The position numbers were made by a program, and so were the translations under genes. Positions 1 to 7,091 of a stretch of DNA of 8,271 nucleotides are shown piece after piece (position 1 is the first letter of the stretch; every line of letters begins with the position of its first letter). Source of the stretch: Planctomycetota bacterium (GTDB taxonomy: Bacteria > Planctomycetota > SZUA-567); contig JAISYD010000239.1 in assembly GCA_031270145.1 (NCBI GenBank), forward strand, positions 1-8,271, written 5' to 3'. The notes below the pieces were generated by a model. It had not been told where the DNA came from. It ran no database searches and worked only from the letters and a program-made list of their open reading frames with translations.

Positions 1-1094
1 CCCGACTCCAAACCCACCGACAGGCGGACCAGGCGGTCGGTGATGCCGCGTCTCTCGCGCTCCGGCTTGGGCATGGCGGCGTGCGACATGGTCGCCGGAT
101 GGCTCATGATGCTTTCCACCCCGCCCAGGCTCACCGCCACCAGCGGGAGCTTCAGCCGCTGGAGGAACGAGCCGGTCAGTTGCGCATCCCGCAGCTCGAA
201 CGACAGCACGGCGCCGCCGCCCGAAGCCTGCCGGAGATGGATCTCCCGGCCCGGGTGGCCTTCCAGCGCCGGGTAGTGCACCTTCGTCACCCCGGGCAGT
301 TCCAGCAGGCGCTCGGCCAGCCAATGCGCGGTTTTTTGTTCCGCCTCCAGGCGCGCCCCGAGGGTTTTCAGGCCCCGCAGGAGCAGCCAGCAGTCGTCCG
401 GGCCGAGGACGGCCCCGAAAGCGTTCTGGACGAATTTCAGCCTGGCGCCCAGTTCCGGCGTCCGCGCCGCCGCCACCCCGGCCAGGACGTCGGAATGGCC
501 GTTCAGGAATTTGGTGGCGCTGTGCAGGACCAGGTCGAAGCCGAGTTCCAGCGGGCGCTGGAGGACGGGGGTGGCGAAAGTGTTGTCGGCGATGGCGAGA
601 AGCCCGTGTTCCCCGGCGATGGCCGCGACGGCGGCGAGATCCGTGATGCGCAGAAGCGGGTTGGACGGGCTTTCCACCAGTATCGCCCGGCTGGCCGGGG
701 TTATGGCCGCCTGGATGTCGTCGGGATTCCCGGCGTCGACGAAGGCGACCAGGAGCCCCCAGCGATCAAAGAGGCGGGTGAGCGCCCGGAAGGTGCCGCC
801 GTAAACGTCGGCGCCGACAATCAACTGGTCGCCGGGCTGGAAAAGCAGCAGGGTGGACGACACCGCCGCCATGCCGGAGGCGAAGACCAGGGCGGAAGCG
901 GCGCCCTCCAGCTCGGCCAGGGTTTTTTCCAGCGCCTCGCGGGTCGGGTTGCCGCTGCGGGAATAATCGTACCCGCCTAGCCGATCCGGGTCGTGCTGAT
1001 CAAAGGTGGAGGCGCGGTAAAGCGGGAGGCTTGACGCCCCGGTGATCCGGTCGCGATCCGCCCCGGCATGGATGATTTTGGTCGCGTAATCCAT
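1..1094 (-). CDS. PLP-dependent Cys/Met metabolism enzyme (cystathionine gamma-synthase / gamma-lyase family), C-terminus cut off by window edge
   Basis: Members of this fold-type I PLP family join or cleave thioethers of sulfur amino acids in the cytoplasm: cystathionine gamma-synthase, cystathionine beta- or gamma-lyase, methionine gamma-lyase and O-acetylhomoserine sulfhydrylase. Seen here: the YSRSGNPTR motif at residues 44-52, whose Tyr and Arg bind the PLP phosphate across the dimer; SGMAA at 73-77; the aspartate that pairs with the pyridine nitrogen in ADNTF (D170); the Schiff-base lysine in SATKFLNGHSD (K195); SLGGVES at 322-328; and a substrate-carboxylate arginine near 357. About 364 residues are visible, and family members are usually 375-400, so only a short tail is missing. 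The ATG at 1094 has AAGGGG six bases upstream. It is the last visible gene of the xthA-ispA operon, 30 nt after ispA. The exact reaction cannot be decided from these motifs, so no gene symbol is given. Confidence 0.9.
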   Translation of the reverse strand, partial: MDYATKIIHAGADRDRITGASSLPLYRASTFDQHDPDRLGGYDYSRSGNPTREALEKTLAELEGAASALVFASGMAAVSSTLLLFQPGDQLIVGADVYGGTFRALTRLFDRWGLLVAFVDAGNPDDIQAAITPASRAILVESPSNPLLRITDLAAVAAIAGEHGLLAIADNTFATPVLQRPLELGFDLVLHSATKFLNGHSDVLAGVAAARTPELGARLKFVQNAFGAVLGPDDCWLLLRGLKTLGARLEAEQKTAHWLAERLLELPGVTKVHYPALEGHPGREIHLRQASGGGAVLSFELRDAQLTGSFLQRLKLPLVAVSLGGVESIMSHPATMSHAAMPKPERERRGITDRLVRLSVGLES

Positions 1095-1124
1095 AGGTTT
1101 CCCCTTCGGCCCAAGCGCCGGCGG

Positions 1125-2015
1125 TCAGGCGATGTCGATCCGATCCAGCAGGAAATCGGCAAGCAGCCGCAGGTACAGGGCCTCTTTTCCGAAATGCCCG
1201 ATGGCGGTCTTGGCCAGCGAACTTTTTTCCGCCGCCATCTCCCTGGCGCCGTCCAGGCCCAGGGCGGCCGGATAGGTGAGTTTGCCGGCTGCCTTGTCCT
1301 TGCCCGGCGTCTTGCCGATGGTCTTGGCGTCGGCGGTGAGATCGAGAATGTCGTCGGTTATCTGGTAAAGCACCCCCAGCGAATTGCCGTATGCCGTGAG
1401 GGCGGCCAGCTTGTCGTCGCCGCTTCCGGCCAGGATGGCCCCGACGCGGCAGCAACAGGTGAACACGGCGCCGGTTTTCCAGCGGTCGATGCGCTCGATT
1501 TCCTCCACCGCCTGCGCCTTGCCCTCGCCCTCTAGATCCAGCGCCTGGCCGCCCGCCATGCCGGTGGAACCGGCGGCGGCGGCCAATTCGCCCACCGCGA
1601 TTTCCGCCAGGGCTCCCGAGGCCGCGGCCATGACCCGGAAGGCCAGGGTCTGCAGGGCGTCGCCGGCCAGGATGGCGACCGCCTCGCCGAAGGCCTTGTG
1701 GCAGGTCAGGCGGTTGCGGCGCATGACGTCGTTGTCCATGGCCGGAAGATCGTCGTGAGTCAGGCTGTAGCTATGCAAAAGCTCGATGGCGCAGCCGGCG
1801 TCAAGCGCGCGCGATCGCTCGGCCTCCCTCCCGCCGCCGGCCTCGAACGACGCCAGGGTGATGACCGGCCTCAGCCGCTTGCCGCCGCCCAGCGCCGCGT
1901 AGCGCATGGCTTGATGCAGGATTTCGGGTCTCATGTCGGCGTTGGGGATGAAGCCTCCCAGCCTCGCCTCGGCCAGGGCGGCGGTCTCGCGCATGAATTT
2001 GGTCAATCTGTCCAT
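1125..2015 (-). CDS. ispA: Type II (bacterial) farnesyl/geranylgeranyl diphosphate synthase, polyprenyl synthetase family
   Basis: This cytoplasmic enzyme condenses dimethylallyl or geranyl diphosphate with isopentenyl diphosphate to make C15 (or C20) prenyl diphosphates for quinones, undecaprenyl carrier and other isoprenoids. The 296 residues match the usual length. Seen: GGGKRLRP at 43-50 (isopentenyl diphosphate binding), the first Asp-rich motif DDLPAMD at 88-94 with the two-residue insertion typical of bacterial type II enzymes, the Lys-Thr pair at 180-181, and the second Asp-rich motif DDILD at 221-225, followed by the GKTPGKD segment and the Lys-Leu-Thr-Tyr-Pro region typical of IspA. 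Three consecutive cysteines at 187-189 are uncommon at this position. The ATG at 2015 is supported by a GGAG six bases upstream on the minus strand. It lies 24 nt after xthA and 30 nt before the PLP enzyme. C15 versus C20 product length cannot be told from sequence alone. The common dxs or xseB neighbours are absent in this window. Confidence 0.94.
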   Translation of the reverse strand: MDRLTKFMRETAALAEARLGGFIPNADMRPEILHQAMRYAALGGGKRLRPVITLASFEAGGGREAERSRALDAGCAIELLHSYSLTHDDLPAMDNDVMRRNRLTCHKAFGEAVAILAGDALQTLAFRVMAAASGALAEIAVGELAAAAGSTGMAGGQALDLEGEGKAQAVEEIERIDRWKTGAVFTCCCRVGAILAGSGDDKLAALTAYGNSLGVLYQITDDILDLTADAKTIGKTPGKDKAAGKLTYPAALGLDGAREMAAEKSSLAKTAIGHFGKEALYLRLLADFLLDRIDIA

Positions 2016-2039
2016 ATCCGGCTCCGGATTGGCAAGGGT

Positions 2040-2813
2040 TCAGGAAAAATCGGCATAGACGAAGGTGTGATCCGACGGGCGGGCGGCGCGGCGCGGCGCG
2101 GCGTCCACCCGGCAAGCGCGGGACAACCCGGCCAGCGGCGGAGTCGCCAGGATGTGATCGATGCGCCAGCCCCGGTTCAGCTCCAGCGATTTCCTTTGCC
2201 GGTAATCCCAGAAGGTGTAGACGCCCGGCTCCGGCAAGTGCTTGCGGAACACATCCACAAAGCCGAAGCCGGCCGTTTCCCTGAAGGCGTCCACAACCTC
2301 CCGGCAATGGCAGACATGCGGCCAAACGGCTTTTGAGTCGTACACGTCCATCGGCTCCGGCGCCACGTTCAGATCGCCCAACCACAATACCTTGTCGGTC
2401 GCGGGATTGAAATTGGCCGCGAAAAAAGAGCGGAGGCGCGACAGCCATTCCAGCTTGAAGGCGAACTTGTCGCTGGTCAAATCCTGGCCTTGGGGCACAT
2501 AGGTGTTCACTATGGCGATGTCCCCGATGTCCACCCGGATCAGCCGGGTCTCGGAGGCGCCGCCGTCCCCTCCCAGGCCGAAGGAGACGTTCTCCGGCGG
2601 TCGGCGCGCGATGACGGCGACGCCGTTATAGGATTTCTCCCCCCGGTAGGCCGCTTGCCAGCCCCTGGCGGTGATTTCGGCCAGCGGGAAATCGCCGTCC
2701 GCCGCCTTGGTCTCCTGCAGGGCCAGGACGTCCGGCGAATATTGGTCCAGCCAGTCGAGGATGGCGGGCAGGCGTACGCGAATCGAATTGCAATTGAAGG
2801 TGGCCAGGCGCAT
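2040..2813 (-). CDS. xthA: Exodeoxyribonuclease III / AP endonuclease
   Basis: Mg-dependent endonuclease/exonuclease/phosphatase-fold enzyme that cuts DNA 5' of abasic sites in base-excision repair and degrades duplex DNA 3' to 5'. The 257 residues show all catalytic groups of the ExoIII family in order: N7 (in TFNCNS), the metal ligand E34 (in LQETK), Y105 (in NTYVP), D147 and N149 (in GDLNVAP), D219 (in RIDHIL) and the terminal D248-H249 pair (in SDHT). N7 and E34 have the same numbers as in E. coli ExoIII. An open frame continues upstream to an ATG at 2915, but those 34 extra residues have no family counterpart. The ATG at 2813 begins the conserved strand directly and has a GGGG five bases upstream, so it is chosen. 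It heads the minus-strand operon and is divergent from mfd, another repair gene, across 83 bp. A strong sigma70-like promoter lies at 2887-2915. Confidence 0.96.
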   Translation of the reverse strand: MRLATFNCNSIRVRLPAILDWLDQYSPDVLALQETKAADGDFPLAEITARGWQAAYRGEKSYNGVAVIARRPPENVSFGLGGDGGASETRLIRVDIGDIAIVNTYVPQGQDLTSDKFAFKLEWLSRLRSFFAANFNPATDKVLWLGDLNVAPEPMDVYDSKAVWPHVCHCREVVDAFRETAGFGFVDVFRKHLPEPGVYTFWDYRQRKSLELNRGWRIDHILATPPLAGLSRACRVDAAPRRAARPSDHTFVYADFS

Positions 2814-2816
2814 AAT
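2788..2816 (+). promoter_or_regulatory. Predicted sigma70-type promoter for mfd
   Basis: TTGCAA (2788-2793) and CATAAT (2811-2816) are separated by exactly 17 nt. They match the consensus at 4/6 and 5/6 positions. Transcription would begin near 2823, leaving a leader of about 74 nt before the mfd ATG. The -10 box covers the xthA start codon (2811-2813 on the other strand), and the -35 box lies in xthA codons 7-9. This is a prediction from sequence only. No other good candidate was seen in the intergenic region for this strand. Confidence 0.5.
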
Positions 2817-2825
2817 ATCCCCGTG

Positions 2826-2840
2826 CCTTTCGCGGAAAGG
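2826..2840. repeat. Short inverted repeat in shared xthA/mfd leader (6-bp arms, 3-nt centre)
   Basis: CCTTTC (2826-2831) and GAAAGG (2835-2840) are perfect inverted repeats around GCG. The site lies downstream of the predicted mfd start site and within the 5' leader of xthA. It could be a small operator or an RNA stem near the xthA ribosome-binding region. It does not match the LexA boxes I know. A repeat this short can arise by chance. Confidence 0.3.
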
Positions 2841-2858
2841 ACGATCCGGTTTTGCCGA

Positions 2859-2879
2859 GCCGGCGCAAGCGCCGCCGGC
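2859..2879. repeat. GC-rich inverted repeat in shared xthA/mfd leader (7-bp arms, 7-nt loop)
   Basis: GCCGGCG (2859-2865) and CGCCGGC (2873-2879) can pair around a 7-nt loop. An alternative register, CGGCGC/GCGCCG, is centred at 2867-2868. It sits near the predicted transcription start of xthA and 17 nt upstream of the mfd ATG, so either RNA could fold here. In such GC-rich DNA the role is uncertain. Confidence 0.35.
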
Positions 2880-2886
2880 CGAACCA

Positions 2887-2915
2887 ATGATAGCATATGA
2901 GCCTGACCTTGACAA
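2887..2915 (-). promoter_or_regulatory. Predicted sigma70-type promoter for the xthA-ispA-PLP enzyme operon
   Basis: On the minus strand, TTGTCA (2915-2910) and TATCAT (2892-2887) are separated by exactly 17 nt. Each matches the consensus at 5/6 positions. Transcription would begin near 2880, about 67 nt before the xthA ATG. The -35 box lies inside mfd codons 5-7, and the -10 box is just upstream of the mfd start. It is the best promoter-like match I found in the window. Confidence 0.6.
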
Positions 2916-5900
2916 GCGACAACGCCTGGTCCGGGGAGTTCGCTTCCGCCCTGGCCCGGGGAGACCTGACCGTTCTGGGGGCCAAGGGCTCGTCCCTGGC
3001 CAAATGCCTGGCCGGGGCGCGCGGCCGGATCGGCCGACCGCTGCTCCTGGTCGCCCCCGATCCGGAAATCGCCGGGGACATCCTTAACGACTTGGGCTTT
3101 TACCTGGGGGACGCCGCCCCGCCGCCCCTTTTCTGGCCGGCCTGGGACATTCTCCCCTTCGAGACGGACCGCCCCGATGTCGAGGTGGCGGCGGATCAGG
3201 TGGAGGTCCTCCGCTCCTGCCTCGAACGTCCCGAGAGCCTCTGGATCGTCGCGCCGATCACCGCCCTGCTCCAGCCCACCCTTCCCCCGGAAACCATCCG
3301 GGCCGGCGGGCTGTCGATTGCGGCCGGCTTTGCCGCTTCGCCGGAAACCCTGGTCGCCCGCCTGGTCGAGGGAGGGCTGGAACCCGTGGCCCAGGTGGAC
3401 GCGCCGGGCCAGTTTTCCCGCCGGGGGGGGATTGTCGATGTTTTTCCCATGTTGGGGGACGCCCCTTTCCGGATCGAGTTTTTCGGCGATGAAATCGAGA
3501 CGGTGCGGATCTTCGATCCCGGCAACCAGCGGAGCGGGCCTCCCCTGGCCGAACCGGTTGTCCTGGTTGATGTTTCTCGCGACTCGTTCAGCCGGATAGG
3601 CGGCTCGCCTATCGGCCTGGCCGACTATCTCCCGCCCGAAACCGCGGTGATCCTTTGGCATCCGGAACGCATTGCCCGGGTGGCCGGCCTTTACGCCGGC
3701 GGATTTTCCCGCCCCGGCTCGCTGCGCGATTTCGCGGAGGTGGCGGAAAAACTCTCCCGCCATCCCCTGGTCGCGGTCCCGGACATTGACGGCGATCCCT
3801 GGCCCGGGCCGCCCTGGCGCGACCCCGCGTTTCCGGCCGCCGTAAATCTAGGCGCCTCCGGCTGGGAGCGCTTGACCGGCGGGTTCGACGGCGCGGTCCG
3901 GGAACTTGGGCTGCTGGCCGGCAAAGCGATCCGGATCGTCGTCGCCTGCAACAACGCGGGCGAGGAGAGGCGCCTGCGCCAGATGCTGGCCGACGCGGAT
4001 CCCGCCCTCCTGGAGCGGATCGACGTGCGCCTCGGCCGCCTGTCGCGCGGCTTTATACGGGAGAGCGCCTCCGGCGGCGAGGCCTTTGTGTCGGATCACG
4101 AGCTTTTCGGCCGGCTGACGCCGGCGCGGAGCGGACGGAAGCGCCGCTTCGCCGGCGCCCCCATAACCGATTTCGCCGAACTGCGGGACGGCGACTATGT
4201 CGTGCACATGGCGAACGGCATAGCCCGCTTCGAGGGCATGAAGACCCTGGAGGCGAACGGGGCGGAGCAGGACTTCCTTACCCTGCGCTTCGCCGAGGAC
4301 GCCCGCATTTACGTCCCCATCAGCCACATCGACCTGGTGCAGCGCTACATCGGCCTGGGCGGCGCCGCGCCGCAATTGTCGAAGCTCGGCTCCGCCGCCT
4401 GGGCCAAGCGCAAGGAAACGGTCGAGCGGGCGGTGCGCGACATTGCCCAGGATCTCCTGGCCTCCCAGGCCAAACGCCTTTCCTCGCCCGGCATCGCCCT
4501 GCCGCCGGACGATCAAATGGTGCGGGAGTTCGACGCCTCCTTCCCCTACGAGGAAACTCCGGATCAGCTTTCGGCCGACGACGACATCCGCCGGAACCAG
4601 CAGTCGGAGGCGCCGATGGAACGGCTGCTTTGCGGAGACGTCGGCTTCGGGAAGACCGAAATGGCGGCGCGGGCCGCCTTCCGAACCGTCAACGCCGGCC
4701 GGCAGGCGGCGGTGCTGGTTCCCACCACCATCCTGGCGGAACAGCACTACCGCACCTTCTCGGAGCGGATGGCCGACTACCCGGTGCGGGTCGAATGCCT
4801 GTCCCGCTTTCGTTCCCAGGCGGAACAGGAGAAAATCGTCGAGGAGCTGCGCAACGGCCGAATTGACGTGGTCATCGGCACCCACCGCCTGCTTTCGGGC
4901 GATGTCGGCTTCAAGGATCTGGGCCTGGTGGTGATCGACGAGGAGCAGAAATTCGGGGTTGAAAGCAAGGAGCGGATGAAGAACTTCCGGAACGGAGTGG
5001 ATATCCTGACCATGACCGCCACGCCCATTCCCCGAACCCTGCACATGTCGCTTCTCGGCCTGAGGGACATATCCAGCCTGGCCACCGCTCCGCGGGAACG
5101 CCATTCGGTGAAGACCATCGTGGCGCGCCGGACCTGGGAGGTGATCCGAAGGGCCGTCCTCCGGGAGATATCCCGCGGGGGGCAATGCTTCTTCCTGCAC
5201 AACCGGGTCCACAACATCGATGAACTGACGGCGAAATTGCGGGAAGTCGTCCCCGAGGCCAGGTTCGGGATCGGCCATGGACAAATGGGGGAGGGGGAGC
5301 TGTTGGCGGTGATGCGCGGCTTCCTCGACGGCAAGATCGACGTGCTGGTCTGCACCACCATCATCGAAAGCGGCGTCGACATCCCCAACGTCAACACCCT
5401 CTTCGTCAACGAGGCCGACCATTTCGGTCTGTCGGAGCTGCACCAGCTCCGCGGCCGGGTCGGCCGCTACAAGCACCAGGCCTACGCCTATTTCCTGGTT
5501 CCGGAAAAGCGCCCCGTTTCCCCGGAGGCGGCCAAGCGCCTCCAGGCCCTGCAGGAATACGGCGAGCTTGGCTCGGGGTTCCGCATCGCCATGCGGGATT
5601 TGGAAATCCGGGGGGCGGGCAATCTGCTGGGACTGGAGCAATCCGGCCACATCCACCTGATCGGGTTCGATCTTTACTGCCGCCTGCTGGAGAAGGCGGT
5701 GGCGGCGGAAAAGGGCGTACCCCTGGAAAACGACGACCGGGCCGAGCTTGACATCGGTTCCCGCGCTTTCATTCCGCCGGAATACATCCCGACCGAGGCG
5801 CAGCGCATCGAATTCTACCGCCGCCTGAACCGGATCCGCAACCTGGAGCAATTGGCGGAGCTCCGGAACTACGTGAGGGATCGCTACGGACGGCCGCCGG

Positions 5901-7042
5901 CGCCGGTTGAGCGCTGTTTTCGGGATCAGGAACTCCGGATCCGCATGCTCGCGGCCGGGGTCGAGGCGCTCGGCCGCCTCGATGGCGCCCTGGCGGCGAC
6001 CTTTTCCGAAAAGGCGGCCGGCCGCGGAATCGCGCTTCTGCGCCACGCCGGTTTCAAGGTCGACAATCTCCGGGACCGGCAATGGCGGATTGAGGCGGCG
6101 GGCCTTCCCGCCGGCGCGGCGGAGGATGAGGCCGCCGGAATGGCCGACCGGCTTATCAAGACGCTGGAGTCCGGTCGGCCGGCCCTGGCGGCCGGGCGGA
6201 AACGCCCGGCCGCGAAACCCGCGAAGCATAAGCCCGAGCCCGGCGCGACCGCCCCGGAGCCGTCCGGGAAAAAAGAACCCGCCGCCGAACCCGGCGGTGA
6301 AGTCGAAGCCAGCCGCGTCCCGGCCGGCGCTCCGTCCGCATCGGCGCCGGCGAATCCGCCGCCGGCCGACCAGCCGCCGCCGTTCCATGCGCCGGCCGAA
6401 ACGCACCTGGCTTTTTTTTCCAGCGATATGCTGGACGCCGGGACGAAGGCGGCTTCCCTGGCGGCGCGCCAGGAATCCGAAGCGGAGCCCGCGAGGAAAG
6501 CGGGAAGGGTGAAAGGCAAATCCGGCGCGGCGGCCAAGGCGAAAAGGGAGGCGCTGTTGGCGGCCCGGGAGGGGATGCCGCCCGGCGGCGTCCTGAAGAC
6601 CGCCCGCCCGCCCGGGCCCCCGGGCAAGACAAGAAACGTTTCCCTGGGCTGGCCCTCGGCGGAAACGGCGGTCGGGCCGCCGCTCCCGGCTCCTTCCCCG
6701 CCCTCCGGACGGGATGACGCCGGGGACGACATTTTCGCCGAATTGTTGGACTCCTCGGCCGGAGTGAGGGTGCTGGGGATGGAACCGGCCATCGCCGCCG
6801 GACAGATCGGAGTGGTGGTTCCGGAGACGGCCTTCAGCCCCATCCGCTTCGAAACCATGACCCTGGTGATCAAGTCGGATCCCGAGGAGAGGTTTTTCCT
6901 GCGTTGCGTCGGCTCGGGCCTGAGCCAGGGCCGCCGCGTGGTGCTGCGGCTGAAAACGTCCGGGCCGGGCGAGGCGTCCAGGGCGGCGGAAGCTTATCTT
7001 GCCGCCGGCGAGGCGCTGCTCTTCGACGGCGTGGCCGAGTGA
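2897..7042 (+). CDS. mfd: Transcription-repair coupling factor Mfd with long C-terminal extension
   Basis: Mfd is an ATP-driven DNA translocase that binds stalled RNA polymerase, pushes it off damaged DNA and recruits UvrA for nucleotide-excision repair. Domains in order: UvrB-like N-terminal module (about 1-400, with FWPAWD near 80 and the RRGG strand at 175-178); CarD-like RNA-polymerase-interaction domain from about 423 (GDYVVHMANGI at 432-442); RecG-like helicase with Walker A GDVGFGKT (K586), Walker B DEEQ (681-684), TATPIPRT (707-714) and motif VI QLRGRVGR (850-857); and the TRCF/D7 domain from about 949 to 1092. E. coli Mfd ends at the equivalent point (1148 residues). This protein continues to 1381. 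Residues 1093-1276 are an Ala/Pro/Gly/Lys-rich linker, and 1277-1381 look folded but match no domain I recognise. The ATG at 2897 follows an in-frame TAG at 2891 and lacks a clear Shine-Dalgarno sequence. Homopolymers G8 (3423-3430) and T8 (6412-6419) keep the frame. Confidence 0.97.
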   Translation: MSLTLTSDNAWSGEFASALARGDLTVLGAKGSSLAKCLAGARGRIGRPLLLVAPDPEIAGDILNDLGFYLGDAAPPPLFWPAWDILPFETDRPDVEVAADQVEVLRSCLERPESLWIVAPITALLQPTLPPETIRAGGLSIAAGFAASPETLVARLVEGGLEPVAQVDAPGQFSRRGGIVDVFPMLGDAPFRIEFFGDEIETVRIFDPGNQRSGPPLAEPVVLVDVSRDSFSRIGGSPIGLADYLPPETAVILWHPERIARVAGLYAGGFSRPGSLRDFAEVAEKLSRHPLVAVPDIDGDPWPGPPWRDPAFPAAVNLGASGWERLTGGFDGAVRELGLLAGKAIRIVVACNNAGEERRLRQMLADADPALLERIDVRLGRLSRGFIRESASGGEAFVSDHELFGRLTPARSGRKRRFAGAPITDFAELRDGDYVVHMANGIARFEGMKTLEANGAEQDFLTLRFAEDARIYVPISHIDLVQRYIGLGGAAPQLSKLGSAAWAKRKETVERAVRDIAQDLLASQAKRLSSPGIALPPDDQMVREFDASFPYEETPDQLSADDDIRRNQQSEAPMERLLCGDVGFGKTEMAARAAFRTVNAGRQAAVLVPTTILAEQHYRTFSERMADYPVRVECLSRFRSQAEQEKIVEELRNGRIDVVIGTHRLLSGDVGFKDLGLVVIDEEQKFGVESKERMKNFRNGVDILTMTATPIPRTLHMSLLGLRDISSLATAPRERHSVKTIVARRTWEVIRRAVLREISRGGQCFFLHNRVHNIDELTAKLREVVPEARFGIGHGQMGEGELLAVMRGFLDGKIDVLVCTTIIESGVDIPNVNTLFVNEADHFGLSELHQLRGRVGRYKHQAYAYFLVPEKRPVSPEAAKRLQALQEYGELGSGFRIAMRDLEIRGAGNLLGLEQSGHIHLIGFDLYCRLLEKAVAAEKGVPLENDDRAELDIGSRAFIPPEYIPTEAQRIEFYRRLNRIRNLEQLAELRNYVRDRYGRPPAPVERCFRDQELRIRMLAAGVEALGRLDGALAATFSEKAAGRGIALLRHAGFKVDNLRDRQWRIEAAGLPAGAAEDEAAGMADRLIKTLESGRPALAAGRKRPAAKPAKHKPEPGATAPEPSGKKEPAAEPGGEVEASRVPAGAPSASAPANPPPADQPPPFHAPAETHLAFFSSDMLDAGTKAASLAARQESEAEPARKAGRVKGKSGAAAKAKREALLAAREGMPPGGVLKTARPPGPPGKTRNVSLGWPSAETAVGPPLPAPSPPSGRDDAGDDIFAELLDSSAGVRVLGMEPAIAAGQIGVVVPETAFSPIRFETMTLVIKSDPEERFFLRCVGSGLSQGRRVVLRLKTSGPGEASRAAEAYLAAGEALLFDGVAE
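6412..6419 (+). other. T8 homopolymer within mfd linker, possible slippage site
   Basis: Eight consecutive T residues encode part of Ala-Phe-Phe-Ser at residues 1172-1175, in the linker that leads to the unknown C-terminal segment. The run fits the T TTT TTT heptamer pattern that permits -1 slippage. A -1 shift would end at a TGA at 6715-6717, and a +1 shift at a TGA at 6510-6512. Both would remove the terminal segment. The annotated frame stays open and protein-like on both sides, so no shift is needed to explain the gene. Confidence 0.35.
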
Positions 7043-7059
7043 CGGCCGGGGACCGGCCG
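7043..7059 (+). other. Perfect hairpin immediately after the mfd stop codon
   Basis: CGGCCGG (7043-7049) and CCGGCCG (7053-7059) form a fully GC 7-bp stem around GGA, beginning at the base after the mfd TGA. It has no T tract and is followed 2 nt later by a second hairpin. It may stabilise the 3' end of the mfd mRNA or help the following hairpin stop transcription. Confidence 0.4.
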
Positions 7060-7061
7060 CC

Positions 7062-7089
7062 CCGGATCCATCCGCCGGATCCGGATTTT
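7062..7089 (+). terminator. Possible weak intrinsic terminator of mfd
   Basis: CCGGATCC (7062-7069) and GGATCCGG (7077-7084) form a perfect 8-bp stem with a 7-nt loop, followed at once by ATTTT (7085-7089). The T tract is short, so termination may be only partial. Its position after mfd and just before a promoter-like sequence supports a boundary between mfd and the sigma factor gene. Confidence 0.45.
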
Positions 7090-7091
7090 GC

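Noticed and set aside
81..980. A 299-codon open frame on the plus strand opposite the PLP-dependent enzyme
   Set aside because: The minus strand encodes the full set of family motifs (YSRSGNPTR, SATKFLNGHSD), while this frame has none and is an Arg/Gly/Gln-rich antisense shadow.
2016..2029. Small palindrome ATCCGG-CT-CCGGAT overlapping the ispA ribosome-binding site
   Set aside because: The 2-nt centre cannot form a proper loop without opening pairs, and GGATCC/CCGG-like words are frequent throughout this GC-rich window.
2814..2915. Upstream extension of xthA to the ATG at 2915
   Set aside because: The 34 extra residues have no ExoIII counterpart, would overlap the predicted promoter and mfd start, and the ATG at 2813 has a G-rich site and matches the family N-terminus.
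3423..3430. G8 homopolymer in mfd as a possible frameshift
   Set aside because: The frame reads through it as the conserved Arg-Arg-Gly-Gly-Ile segment of the UvrB-like module, so the run is consistent with a correct sequence.
2540..3763. A 407-codon minus-strand frame spanning the xthA/mfd junction
   Set aside because: It overlaps the xthA start in another frame and the mfd N-terminus in antisense. It has no recognisable domain, and the intergenic promoter signals lie inside it.
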